Source: Mytilus edulis (Eukaryota > Mollusca > Bivalvia > Mytilida > Mytilidae). From it: DNA of 64,000 nucleotides. The notes under the pieces are model-generated. The model saw nothing but the letters and a program-made list of their open reading frames with translations, was not told the origin of the DNA and did not search any database. The stretch is from assembly GCF_963676685.1 (NCBI RefSeq), contig NC_092346.1, positions 78,941,821-79,005,820 on the forward strand. Reading direction: 5' to 3'. Both the position numbers and the translations under genes were made by a program. Below are positions 24,501-34,117 of this stretch, in pieces (within the stretch, counting starts at the first letter, position 1; every line of letters begins with the position of its first letter).

Positions 24501-27500
24501 GTTAACATGGTTAAAGTCCAGGAATATTACAAAATTCTTGCACATGTTTTGACCATTTAATACGAGATAGATCTATAGTTCTTTGAGAAATATGAGCCCT
24601 TTTGAACAAACAAATATATTATAATAACTTATATTGATCTCTCATAAAACATGTAAAAGGGATATTATAACATCAAGGGGTTGCCCCAAAACTGATTATG
24701 ACTTAGATGGAAAATTGTTTCATTGTCAGTCACACAAACATAGACCAGATTTAATTATTTCTTGGTGAACAGGGAAAAAATACTTCAGAAATTAAAGAAA
24801 TGTCAAAGTACAAGTGATAAATCAAGCTTTAATATTGTCAAAACCTACTATTTTATGTTTACAAAAAATAAATATAATCGCTCGCCTTTACTTTTCAAAC
24901 TTCGCCTAAAAAATTTGCATATTATAAATATTTTATTTATTAAAATTTTCAAATCACTCGCTCGCCCCAAATTTTGGAGTCCAAAAATCCGTAGAACAAG
25001 AAATTAAATTGGTGTGGCCTAATCTTATTTTTTTTTATTAAATGTCATCAATTGATTTTTTTCTTTTTGCTGGATTTGTCTTAATGTACAATGAGTACTG
25101 TCCTGTTTTTAAATTGGGCAATTATATTACATTATACTTTTTAAAAAGTTAAAATATTTTGTCTCCTCGACATTTTTTTCCCCTTCTCAAACGCTGATGA
25201 TTGTAACAAACAGTTTGTCGGTATCGATGTTGGTAAACGGTGTCCCTGTGTGAACTATTGGTTCATAATCTTTTGCTTTAATTAAGGTCTTTCCCCTACG
25301 TGGGGAAAGACCTTAATACTGTTTTTCTAATGTTTTTTTTTCCAACATTTTTTCTAAATGCCCTCCCCCCGTTTCTATTGAAGTCATCAAAACCAAATAT
25401 GAACCATCCATAGACCTCATCATGATGTATTACCATATGAGGCTGCATAGGATTTCATCATCCCCTTTGAGAGTTATTTCCCCTTGAAACAATTTCTTTC
25501 CTTTGCATTTTTCTCAAAAAGTATAAGAGATAGAATCGATTTGAAAGCGGCAACATGTACAGGAACAGATGGCAATGTGAATGAACATGTACACTAATTT
25601 TGTTATTAACCCTTATAAGGAGTTATTCCTCTTGAAAAATTGTAGATAATTTTAGAAAAATTGTATTTCGAGAACCAGAAGTCGTAGAGACTTTGGACCT
25701 TCACCAATAATCTTTAATTCATGTGACCTTTAATATGCAGTCAAGGTCAAAGGTCACTGAGTGCAAAAAAAATATGCTGCAATTTCAAGCGTACATATTA
25801 GGAAAACGATAAGACTTTGCTGCATACATACAGCGTATAAAATGTTCCTCTTGACGAGCTCTACATTTTATATGATAAGTCCAAAAATGTCCGACTGTCT
25901 GTTCAAAATTTACAACGGGATGATTCTTAAAAGTATAGTATTTTGTGTATATCTTTTTAAAGGTAACAGATATCAACCTACTAAAAACTGCAAAGAGTAT
26001 CAGTAATTCAAGACCGTCAATTTGAGGTCAATGTCAGGTCATGACGAAATTTCACCTTGACCTTCACAGTATACTATGACCTTGACCTTGTGATATTTGA
26101 AAGGTCAAGTGGTCCTGAGTTGAATGGTGGTAGTCCCATGTCTCCACGACTTCCGGTTTTCAAGTTTGGTATTACATCATATATTTGATGATTAATTGTG
26201 ACCTTGGTGAACTTTGAAATTGTCCCAATTCTTTTTCTATAATTTTGTCCTTTATCTGTAGATCATTTACCATTTAACAGATTTGAGATATCTATTGTCG
26301 TTTTAGAGATAATGCAGTTTGAAATTTTGCGAGCGGCGGCATGTATTTCTGAATCAACAACAGCTTACCACTTAAAATGTTTAAGAAATTGAAGAGGTTA
26401 ACATAGTTATATGTTTCACCAAATACCAAAATCATTCCATTTAAAAAACACGAAAAAATCATTTAGAAATTTTCATGTTTTGCATTGACTTTGTAAGTTT
26501 CATAACTTCTATTTATATCGTTGATATTGCATCATTTTTGGCACTTTGTCAAATGGGGTCATCTGATATATCAAATTGAAGGTCTCAATAAACTCTACTA
26601 AAAAATGAAGATCTTTTTCATCCCAGGTGGAAGGGTGGGGTCATTTAGTGCAAAACTTCAAATTTCTCAGAGGGTAAGGTTGTCGCATATCAAATGAAAG
26701 AACATAAAACGTACATTTCAAATTTCAAATTGACGTCCCCCAAAAATTGGTTGGATGGGGTCATTGAGTGCAAAAAATAAATTTTCTTTTAAGATAGGGT
26801 TATTGTATATCAAAATAAAGGTCATGATGTGTACATTTTAAATATTAAATTCCCAACCTCCACAAATTGGTTGGATGGAGTTATTAGGTGCAAAAATCAA
26901 ACTTTTTAGAACATGGCGTTGTCGCATATCAAATGAAAGTTCATCTACCCTGTGTTACATATATCATACTTCCGATCTCAAAAATGTAGGCGGATGAGGT
27001 CATTAAGTGTAAAAAGCAAAAAGTTTCAGAAGGTATGCTTGTCGTATATCAAACGAAAGGTCGCACAAAGAACATTACGAAAACATCACTTTTACAGAGA
27101 GACCTTTCAATTGTTTTACAAACAATTGAGATACTATTTGTCATTGTTATGTTTTTAGTAATTAGATAGTAAATTTTCCGATTATAAACAATGAATTTTC
27201 ACATAAGCATTACACATTGCAAAGTTGAACTAAATGATTTTACAGATATAGGAAGATGTGGTATGAGTGCCAAAGAGACAACTCTCCATCAAAGTAACGA
27301 TAAGATAAGATAAGATAAGATAAATACTAGTTTATTAAAGTGTCACATATTGATCTACATTAAAATACATAATAACATCATAAAAAAAGGACCAATACCC
27401 AGCCTATAAAGACTTACGAGACACTGTAACAATGTATATGTAAACGTAAACAATTATAGGTCAAGGTATGGTCTTCAACACGGAGCCTTGGCTCACACCG

Positions 27501-30500
27501 AACAGCAACTTATAAAGGGCCCCAAAACATTACCAGTGTAAACAATTCAAACGGGAAAAACCAACGGTCTAATCTATATAAAAACGAGAAACACTTATGA
27601 ACCACATAAACAGACGATAACCACTGAACATCAGATTCCCGACTTAGGACAGGTGCAAGCAATTGCAGCGGGATTAAACGTTTTAATGGTACCAAACCTT
27701 CTCTCTTTTCTGAAACAATAGTATAACATCACAAAATAGAAAGACACATAGTCTATTTTCTTTATCTCATTTTTATTAGCATAATTATGCTCCCTAATGT
27801 TTTGCCTATTTCCGACTTGCGTATATCAATCATATTTGTTAGACACAAAGTTTTGTTCTCAAGAGTACTTTAAATGATCCCATTAGAGTAGTCTTCATAT
27901 ATTTATTTGTCAGATAGTTCTGCTTTACTATAAGTATGTATAAAATTTTCAAATATTAATTTATACCTTTATAGTTAGATGAATGATTTATTCTTAAAAA
28001 TAGAGTTTATTGTTTGGGTATTGTGGTGTCCTGTGTAATTTATACATTTAGATTCCCCTTGCATCATAGCATATTTTTTTTTATTTCAGGTCCCTGCAAG
28101 TGGTATTAGATGAAGCTGATTGGTAGGAAAGGACATATTGTTACCGTAAAAGAAATCAATTCCCCCCTTTCTCTTTTCCTCCAAGATAACACCACGAAAC
28201 GAGACCTGTCTGCATCAGATTTTACTTGCTATGAGCAACGCGATGGGAGTCGCTGTTGGCGCATGTGTTGCTTACCTTACCGAAGCAAAGATTTTTCTTC
28301 GACTGAATGTTTCGGTATTCCACTAGGATGTGTATTACTTTATAAACAATAGGTCCGAGTACACAGTTATCGTCCCTTGATTTGTCCACAAGTATAGTCC
28401 CTAGTGTGGACAGTGTGTTACTTGCAAATCTTTTTAATACCCCTTCCAATTTATTTCTTCATGTGTTATGCCTCAAACAGCAAAAAGGTGATAAAATTAC
28501 ACTGTGAAAAAAAGTTAAGTAGTGATTTGGTCCCGCTAAAAAAGTTTTAAAATAAGCATTTCGGAAGCTGTCAAAAGATTTCAAGAACCCCTGAACCTAA
28601 AATTGTCCATATTTTAAGTTAGAGCCGATGAAGTTTTCTATTATTTTGATACAATTTGTCTCAAAAATAGTACATCACACTGTTAAAATATTATTGAGAA
28701 AACGAAGGTTGGATTTTTTTTTAATTTCCATGAATTGTCTATAAGAAATGCACTACGAAATAACTGTGTACTCGGACCAATAACGGTAACCAACACAATG
28801 AGTACTGTATTATATTTATACCTGCCACATTTTTTCATTTGACCCGTTTTTCCTACAACAAAATTAATGTCAAACCCTTTTCCATTGTTGACTTTTTTTA
28901 TGTGATCCCCTAGACGTACTGCTGTCCGAATATCGTATGGTGTTCCTTCTACAGGAGCAATTTCACCTGAAAAGGTAGAATAAGGGGAAAAAAATCATAA
29001 ACGATCATTTAATAATCACTAATAATTGTAACTCGATATCTAAATTTGGTCAGTAACAAGAAAGGACATGATAAATGGTAGTAAATCGGTCGTTTTTTTT
29101 ATAGTTACATCCTTTCTTTATTGTATATATTCAAACTTTGTGCAGTCTCCTTCAGAATGGAAATCTTATTTCATTAAGACTACACAATGTGAACTGCTGT
29201 AGCCCAATTTTTGACATTTTTATCTATCATGTCTGTTTGTTTTGTTCACACATCGTTGTTTATATACTAGTATAGAATTTAAAAGATTGTCATACAAGTG
29301 AGAGGTTTAGCTACCAAGAAAACCAGGTTTAATCCACAATTTTCTACGTTAAAAAATCCTAGTCAGGAATATGACAGTTGTTATCAATTCGTTTGATGTG
29401 TTTGAGCTTTTGAGTATGCCATTTGCTTACGGACTTTCCTTTTTGAATTTTCCTCGGAGTTCGTTATTTTTGTTATTTTTCTTTTTTCATACGTTCGGAT
29501 ATTTGTCTGTGCCCCACTTAAAAAAAATTTAATTCTGTGCAGGGGGATAATCACGCATTTGAAAAGTAAACGTTGGGTATTACGGACCTCTCCTCGAAAT
29601 TTTAATACGAAATGTTACATTGTATCATCATTAATGGGAATGGTAAATCAACGAGAACACACATACCAATTTACGTAACACACACGCAAGACTTAACCAC
29701 AAACTTAATCATTATTTTATATTGATATATATAGATATTGTTAAAGCCTCGGTCACACCTTACCGGATAGCTCGAACGGACGCCTAACGGATAACTTTTA
29801 TGTCCGTTAGACGTCCGTTCTTATCCGTTAGACGTCCGTCCATATCCGTTGCATGTCCGTTCAGCGTACGTTTTATCCGTCGACGTCCATTCTGTCCGGT
29901 GGAAAATTTTGAGCATGTTCAAAACTTTGAACGGACGTCCAACGGATAAAATGTCCGTTGAACGTCCGTTGGGCGTCCGTTTTGTACGGTACTCGTCCGT
30001 TTCGTTTCCGTTTTGTATCCGTAACGTGTCCGTTATACATCTGTTGGAGGTCTGGAAGATAAATTCACCAACGGACTTCTACCGGACGTTAAACTGATAA
30101 AACGGATGTTGAATGGATGAGAAACGGACTTCTACCGGACGTATAACGGATAAAACGGATGATGAACGGATCTGAAACGGATAAATGCCAATTGAAAATT
30201 TCGCGTGAGAAATGCCAATTATTGGTATGTCAGATTTCATAAGGTTCATGAATTCATAATCGATCTTAGATTATAGGCACGTCTTCACAATCAAGCAGTT
30301 CTTATTCAGGCCAGACACTGCCCTTTGGCGGCATTTTGAAGAACAAACCAAAACCAGTTACACAGAAACATTTTGAATATTTATGAGATGTCGCCTTTGA
30401 TTTTTCCGTAAATCTTGTTCATCCGTTTTATCCGGTACGCTTCCGTTAGGTGTCCGTTTTATGCGGTACTCGTCCGTTGGATGTACGTTCGACATCCGTT

Positions 30501-33500
30501 CTGTCCGGTACGTTTCCATTTCTCGTACGTTGCATATCCAGTGTGTCCGTTATGCATCCGTTACACGTCCGTTTTATTCGTTCAGTACATCAACGGACTC
30601 CCAACGGATAACAATTTTGTCAACGGACAACTTTTATTTTCATCCGTTAGTCGTCCGTTCGTGCTATCCGGTAAGGTGTGACCGAGGCTTTAAATATACT
30701 TTTTCACTTTTTTGGTCTTTTGGAAAATGTTGTTTGTGCTGTATTTAGACCCTTCTACAACGAAATTTGTTTTACATGCACACGTATAAAAATTGCGGTT
30801 TTTATCCAACGCAATCATAGGTTTGAACGTAGTTTTCAATTTAGACTCGATTATAGATATATATCTCTGGAGTAGCAACTCTCAAATACTTTTTTATTTA
30901 ACAAATAATACCTGTATGACTATTTCAATAGTTTATTTTACAATGTTATATGTAAAATACTGTATGTTGTATCAATCATATATGTTATGTGTATATGCCC
31001 CCCTGGGGACCTAATTTGGAAAATAAAATTTATCTTATCTTATCTTATCTTATATAATGATTTGGTTTTAATATTAAGTTGATAGCAAAATAACAAAGTT
31101 TCTAATCTTTTACAAACATAATGCAATGCTATACATTGCCACTGAACACCCACTTACGATGCGATGTGTGCTATCATTACGCACCTGTTGGGATGACGTT
31201 TTCGTTCAAAGGAGTATAATAGTCAGCGTTGACCTTGATAACGTGATCGTCTATATTAAGTGAACCCTGTAAAAAACAAAAGTTGTAGTTACACATCATA
31301 CTTAAGAGAGACGTAGATTGACATAACTTGACTAGAATTTAGTAAAAAAACACCGTTTTAAGAATGATTGCTCAGGATAAATAACAATGCATCTTCCCAC
31401 ATAGAAGAAATCACAATGAAAATTGACAAGCTTGATTGTTTACTTGTATAGTTGTCAAGAAATGCACCGTTCCCATTGCCTATTCCAATAGCCATCAACA
31501 AATTGTAATAAATACTTTTTTGTGGATTTCTTTTTTAATTCTTCCTGAAGAGAAAAATGAAGACAGATATATGTAGTGTTTACTCAACTCACTTGTCCAG
31601 CAAGGTTAAAATATGAATGATTGGTTACATTAATGGGCGTGGCTTGAGTAGTAGTGGCTGTATAATCTATGATAAATTCATTGTCATTGTTCAGTTCGTA
31701 TGTAACAGTCGTAGTTAGTTCCCCTGGGTAATTCTCCTCACCATCGGGACTTGTGTACCACATCACTACTTTTGAATCTTTAACATCAGCTTTCCATACA
31801 ACCTGTTTAAATATACATTTGCTTCATGAAATGTAAGCACTTCGTATTATCAGCTTGGAAAGTTTCAGTAAATGCATAGACAGTGTTATTATATATGTAT
31901 TCAGGATAATGCTGTTCATAGTAAACACAACTCGTTTGAATTTCCAACTTACTTTTAATTGATGGTATCGGAAGTAATGTTATTTTTTTTCATGTACACA
32001 TATTTTTTTCAAATCAGAATAGATGTATGATTTCTCGTGTACGAAATTTAATTATTTTTCATACTAAAATTGACTAAGAAGTCTTTATAGTGTAATTGAT
32101 AAATGACGATGTCTCTCCCGGTATCAAAACACAAACTTCAGCATGTATACCTTATCAAAACCTTTCAGACCTCCATGAAGATGGTTAGGACCGTTATTAA
32201 TCGCAAGTTTATAGTCAGTTCCATCTAATGTAAACTTCCCATCAGCGATTCTATTTGCGACTCTACCACACAAAGCACCAAAATATCTCTGAAGCGGACT
32301 CTCGTATCCTAAGCGAAAACAGAAAAAGTATTCAGCATATTGCGTTTACAATTTGGCAGGGGATAATACTTAATAAAGAATCAAAAAGCAGATTAAACAG
32401 TTTTCACTGAAGGGATGTATGTCAATATTATGGTAGGGAACAATGCAATATAAACGAGATTGTGGATTGTTGGTTTACCATGAAGTTGATCCATTGTTAC
32501 TTTTACAACAAAATGTAGGTGACCATAGATGGCACCTATGGTCACCTATATTTTGATGTAGAAGTTACAATGGACCAAGAGGCTGGATAAGCCAGATTTT
32601 GTTGTATATGTATAAACTTATCCTTCCATCATTACCTAACTGAACAAAGAAATAACACGACGGGTGCCGTATACGGTGCAGGAAATGCTTACCCTTCCGG
32701 AGCACCTGATTTCACTCCCGTTTTTTAGTGGAGTTCGTGATGTTTCTTATTTATTATTTATAACTGTTGATGTACATCGGTTGTAAATGTCCTTTGGTTT
32801 TGTGAGTCTTTGTTTACTCCTTGGTTTTGATTGTTATTGTATTAAAACACCCGAGTAAAAAAAACACTGATATGAACCATCTTTATATATTAGCTCTGGA
32901 TGTGCCACCAAATGTTGACAATGTAAATGCTATTAAAAGTCAAAAGATGTGATAATATTGCCAATGTATTTATCATACCTTGCCACATGTGGAGCAGGGT
33001 CTGCTTACCCTTCCGGAGCACCTGAGATCACCCCTAGTTTTTGGTGGGGTTCGTGTTGTTTATTCTTTAGTTTTCTATGTTGTGTCATGTGTGCTGTTGT
33101 TTTTCTGTTTGTCTTTTTCATTTTTAGCCATGGCGTTGTCAGTTTGTTTTAGATTTATGAGTTTGACTGTCCCTTTGGTATCTTTCGTCCCTCTTTTATA
33201 ATCTATAACAAACAATAAGCTATTTAAGGAATTGTTAGGTATACCTTTAATATCATCAAACCCCAGGTTAATGTCCTGTACATTGCCTTTTCTGTCTGGG
33301 ACCAGGATGTCGGTCACTATGGCTCCATAACTGATAATTCTTATTGTAACATTGTTTTGATTCTTCAGTGTAAACCTGAAAATAAAAATATGCCAGGACG
33401 TCAATATATTTTGAAAGGTCGATCGGGAATATTCGACTCGGGAATATTCGACTGCGCATTTCTATTTCTCGCATGAATTACAATGCACACGAAAAGTATT

Positions 33501-34117
33501 TGTCCTAAATTCGATATTATTTTTTTTTAATATTTTGGTTGATTAGAAATGTTAAATCATTGCAGTTGTGTCACTAAAATAATATTTTCGATATTATGTG
33601 TATCTGTTAAAGTTAAAAATGACATTTCACCCATTTTTACCATTTCCCCGCCAATATTTGGATTTTAATGCAAAATATTTGTTTTTTCTTATCGGTGACC
33701 TATGTTTTTTATTTGCTTATTCCTTGAAGCTATATTTCAGCTTTTTATATTACAGTTTTGGACCAAGTGTCATAGAACGTTTTTTTGATATTCCGATAAA
33801 AATATGTCAACACCTCTATTTTCCCTATCATTTCATTGAAAAATGATCCCTTTTACATACCTGTTTAAAAGTAAAATTTTGAGCTTAAATGGTCCGTGAC
33901 CCCCTATTTTTTTTTCGACCAATTTGATTCACTTTCTGTAAAAAGAAACATAACAAAACATACGGCACTTCTGATAGAAACTTCGAATAGTCCCGAGCCA
34001 CCTTAATACGTTTGTGCATGGTTGAAAGTAACGAGTGTATTTTTAAACTTGCCTTTTTACAGACAAGCCGTCCTTTGTTTTCCCAAAATCTTCCTCTGAG
34101 ATATTCACAGCAGACAT
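21520..34117 (-). CDS. GALM: Aldose 1-epimerase (galactose mutarotase), complete
   Basis: Interconverts the alpha and beta anomers of galactose and glucose, feeding the Leloir pathway in the cytosol. Eight exons join in frame to 346 residues (human GALM is 342): 34053-34117, 33245-33375, 32151-32308, 31593-31802, 31185-31266, 28822-28966, 22671-22842 and 21520-21597. Family hallmarks occur in order: [12 protein letters not shown] (catalytic-site His about 110), [25 protein letters not shown] (His about 180), GFDINF (Asp about 248), Q about 284 in [11 protein letters not shown], and FCLETQH with the general-base Glu about 311. The human GFDHNF has become GFDINF. The end [18 protein letters not shown] matches the family C-terminus. 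Intron 1 needs a GC donor. Introns 2, 6 and 7 hold repeats. No signal peptide is seen. The start is the only ATG in the short first exon. Confidence 0.95.
21649..22432. repeat. GALM: Repeat block with ~75-base tandem units and inverted ends, GALM intron 7
   Basis: The motif GAATACTATGGAATTTTGTC, then AAGGGAGGTTATATTTTGTG, then TTGAGACAATATTTC recurs three to four times (21750-21975). The outer ends AAATAGTGTC-type (21655) and GACACTATTT (about 22408) are inverted. Confidence 0.6.
22671..22842 (-). CDS. GALM: GALM exon 7 (catalytic Glu)
   Basis: Encodes [20 protein letters not shown], then the YTSYYLDN segment and [14 protein letters not shown], whose Glu is the family's general base. Acceptor TTGTAG, donor GTAAGT. 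Confidence 0.95.
23087..23758. mobile_element. 672-base TIR element nested in 22948-25020
   Basis: AGGTAGCAATAAACAGTTAG at the left and CTAACTGTGTATTGCTACCT at the right are inverted with a few mismatches. A G16 run lies at 23321-23336. Confidence 0.65.
24083..24310 (+). repeat. Interspersed repeat (family M), truncated
   Basis: GCCGCTGCATGTTTATGCAC, TTGTTGATGTTGTTCATTGG and AAAGGCCGTACTTTGACCTG; the final segment is missing. Confidence 0.55.
25281..25317. repeat. Near-perfect 37-base hairpin
   Basis: ATTAAGGTCTTTCCCC and GGGGAAAGACCTTAAT are 16-base arms around a five-base centre. I recall related hairpins scattered through mussel DNA. Confidence 0.6.
26545..27065 (+). repeat. Tandem repeat of about 120 bases, four diverged copies
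   Basis: The pair GGGGTCATT-AGTGCAAAA and TGTCGCATATCAAATGAAAG recurs at steps of roughly 118-122 bases (26637, 26758, 26877, 26995). In GALM intron 6. Confidence 0.75.
27244..27693 (-). repeat. Interspersed repeat (family M) split by a LINE 3' fragment
   Basis: 27244-27298 is the tail (AGGAAGATGTGGTATGAGTG) and 27440-27693 the rest (CGGAGCCTTGGCTCACACCG, TAGGACAGGTGCAAGCAATT). Between them a short insert starts with (GATAA)5 at 27299. Confidence 0.65.
27299..27440 (-). mobile_element. Non-LTR retroelement 3' fragment with (TTATC)n tail
   Basis: On the minus strand the insert ends in TTATC repeats, like the element ending at 31055. It interrupts the family M repeat. Confidence 0.5.
28352..28778. 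mobile_element. 427-base TIR element, GALM intron 6
   Basis: GGTCCGAGTACACAGTTAT at the left and its exact complement at the right (19 bases), flanked on both sides by AATA, a candidate target duplication. No coding capacity. The element ends about 45 bases from GALM exon 6. Confidence 0.75.
28822..28966 (-). CDS. GALM: GALM exon 6
   Basis: Starts with the second half of a Gly codon and [26 protein letters not shown] carries the conserved Asp. Ends in a split Arg codon completed by exon 7; acceptor TTTCAG, donor GTATAA. Confidence 0.93.
29360..29480 (+). repeat. Interspersed repeat (family V), copy 2
   Basis: GTCAGGAATATGACAGTTGT, then TTTTGAATTTTCCTCGGAGT. Same order as the other copies. 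In GALM intron 5. Confidence 0.5.
29741..30693. mobile_element. Foldback element rich in ACGGA/TCCGT sub-repeats, copy B
   Basis: Begins TTAAAGCCTCGGTCACACCT and ends AGGTGTGACCGAGGCTTTAA, a perfect inverted end including TTAA, which suggests a TTAA target duplication as used by piggyBac-type transposases. The internal ACGGA (left) and TCCGT (right) blocks match copy A, with about 150 extra bases near the left end. Lies in GALM intron 5. Confidence 0.85.
30694..31055 (+). mobile_element. Probable non-LTR retroelement 3' end with (TTATC)n tail
   Basis: GCCCCCCTGGGGACCTAATT, GGAAAATAAAATTTATC and then TTATC repeats (31030-31051) look like a LINE 3' end. It abuts foldback copy B. In GALM intron 5. 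Confidence 0.5.
31185..31266 (-). CDS. GALM: GALM exon 5
   Basis: Encodes [20 protein letters not shown] and then NENVIPTG, equal to the human NDHEVTIEADTYLPVDETLIPTG region. Acceptor TTACAG, donor GTGCGT. Confidence 0.93.
31593..31802 (-). CDS. GALM: GALM exon 4 (second catalytic His)
   Basis: A phase-0 exon of 70 codons with AACAG acceptor and GTGAGT donor. It holds [12 protein letters not shown] and [17 protein letters not shown]; the His of NHSYFN is the catalytic acid in the family. Confidence 0.96.
32151..32308 (-). CDS. GALM: GALM exon 3 (first catalytic His)
   Basis: Acceptor GCTTAG, donor GTATAC. Encodes [18 protein letters not shown] and later [12 protein letters not shown]. The His of LHGG is a substrate-binding residue in the family. 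Confidence 0.95.
32488..32576. repeat. 89-base hairpin in GALM intron 2
   Basis: Arms of 41 bases with about six mismatches around a seven-base loop; the core AGGTGACCATAG / CTATGGTCACCT is perfect. Lies 180 bases from GALM exon 3. Confidence 0.7.
32655..32860 (+). mobile_element. Penelope-like 3' tail, diverged
   Basis: GACGGGTGCCGTATACGGTG, CTTACCCTTCCGGAGCACCT and GTGGAGTTCGTGATG show a diverged relative of the tail at 32985-33205. Confidence 0.5.
32985..33205 (+). mobile_element. Penelope-like 3' tail inside GALM intron 2
   Basis: Plus-strand copy running from CACATGTGGAGCAGGGTCTG through GGTGGGGTTCGTGTTG to CTTTCGTCCCTCTTTTA. It ends about 40 bases from GALM exon 2 and is antisense to GALM. 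Confidence 0.7.
33245..33375 (-). CDS. GALM: GALM exon 2
   Basis: Acceptor TTTCAG, donor GTATAC. Encodes [20 protein letters not shown] and on to [27 protein letters not shown] is the conserved first strand region of the mutarotase fold. Confidence 0.93.
33430..34005. mobile_element. Possible TIR element in GALM intron 1
   Basis: CGACTCGGGAATATTCGA near the left and TTCGAATAGTCCCGAGCCA near the right are imperfect inverted ends. The left motif is repeated twice in tandem. Confidence 0.4.
34053..34117 (-). CDS. GALM: GALM exon 1 with a GC donor
   Basis: Encodes [20 protein letters not shown] followed by K and a split Arg codon. The exon must end AAAAG with the intron starting GCAAGT, because only this joins in frame to RFTLKN of exon 2. 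The nearby GTAAAA alternative shifts the frame. Confidence 0.85.

Larger units (their letters stand above)
22948..25020. mobile_element. 2.1 kb TIR element with nested insertions, GALM intron 6
   Basis: The left end AGGCCACACCAATTTGATTC and the right end (reverse complement) AGGCCACACCAATTTAATTT continue to match for about 36 bases. Inside lie another TIR element (23087-23758) and a truncated family M repeat (24083-24310). No transposase. Confidence 0.65.

Noticed and set aside
28110-28352. 80-codon plus-strand frame
   Set aside because: It lies in GALM intron 6, runs to the edge of a TIR element and has no recognisable motif.
33075-33474. Minus-strand frames covering GALM exon 2 and beyond
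   Set aside because: Only 33245-33375 is exon; the rest reads through intron and a Penelope-like tail.
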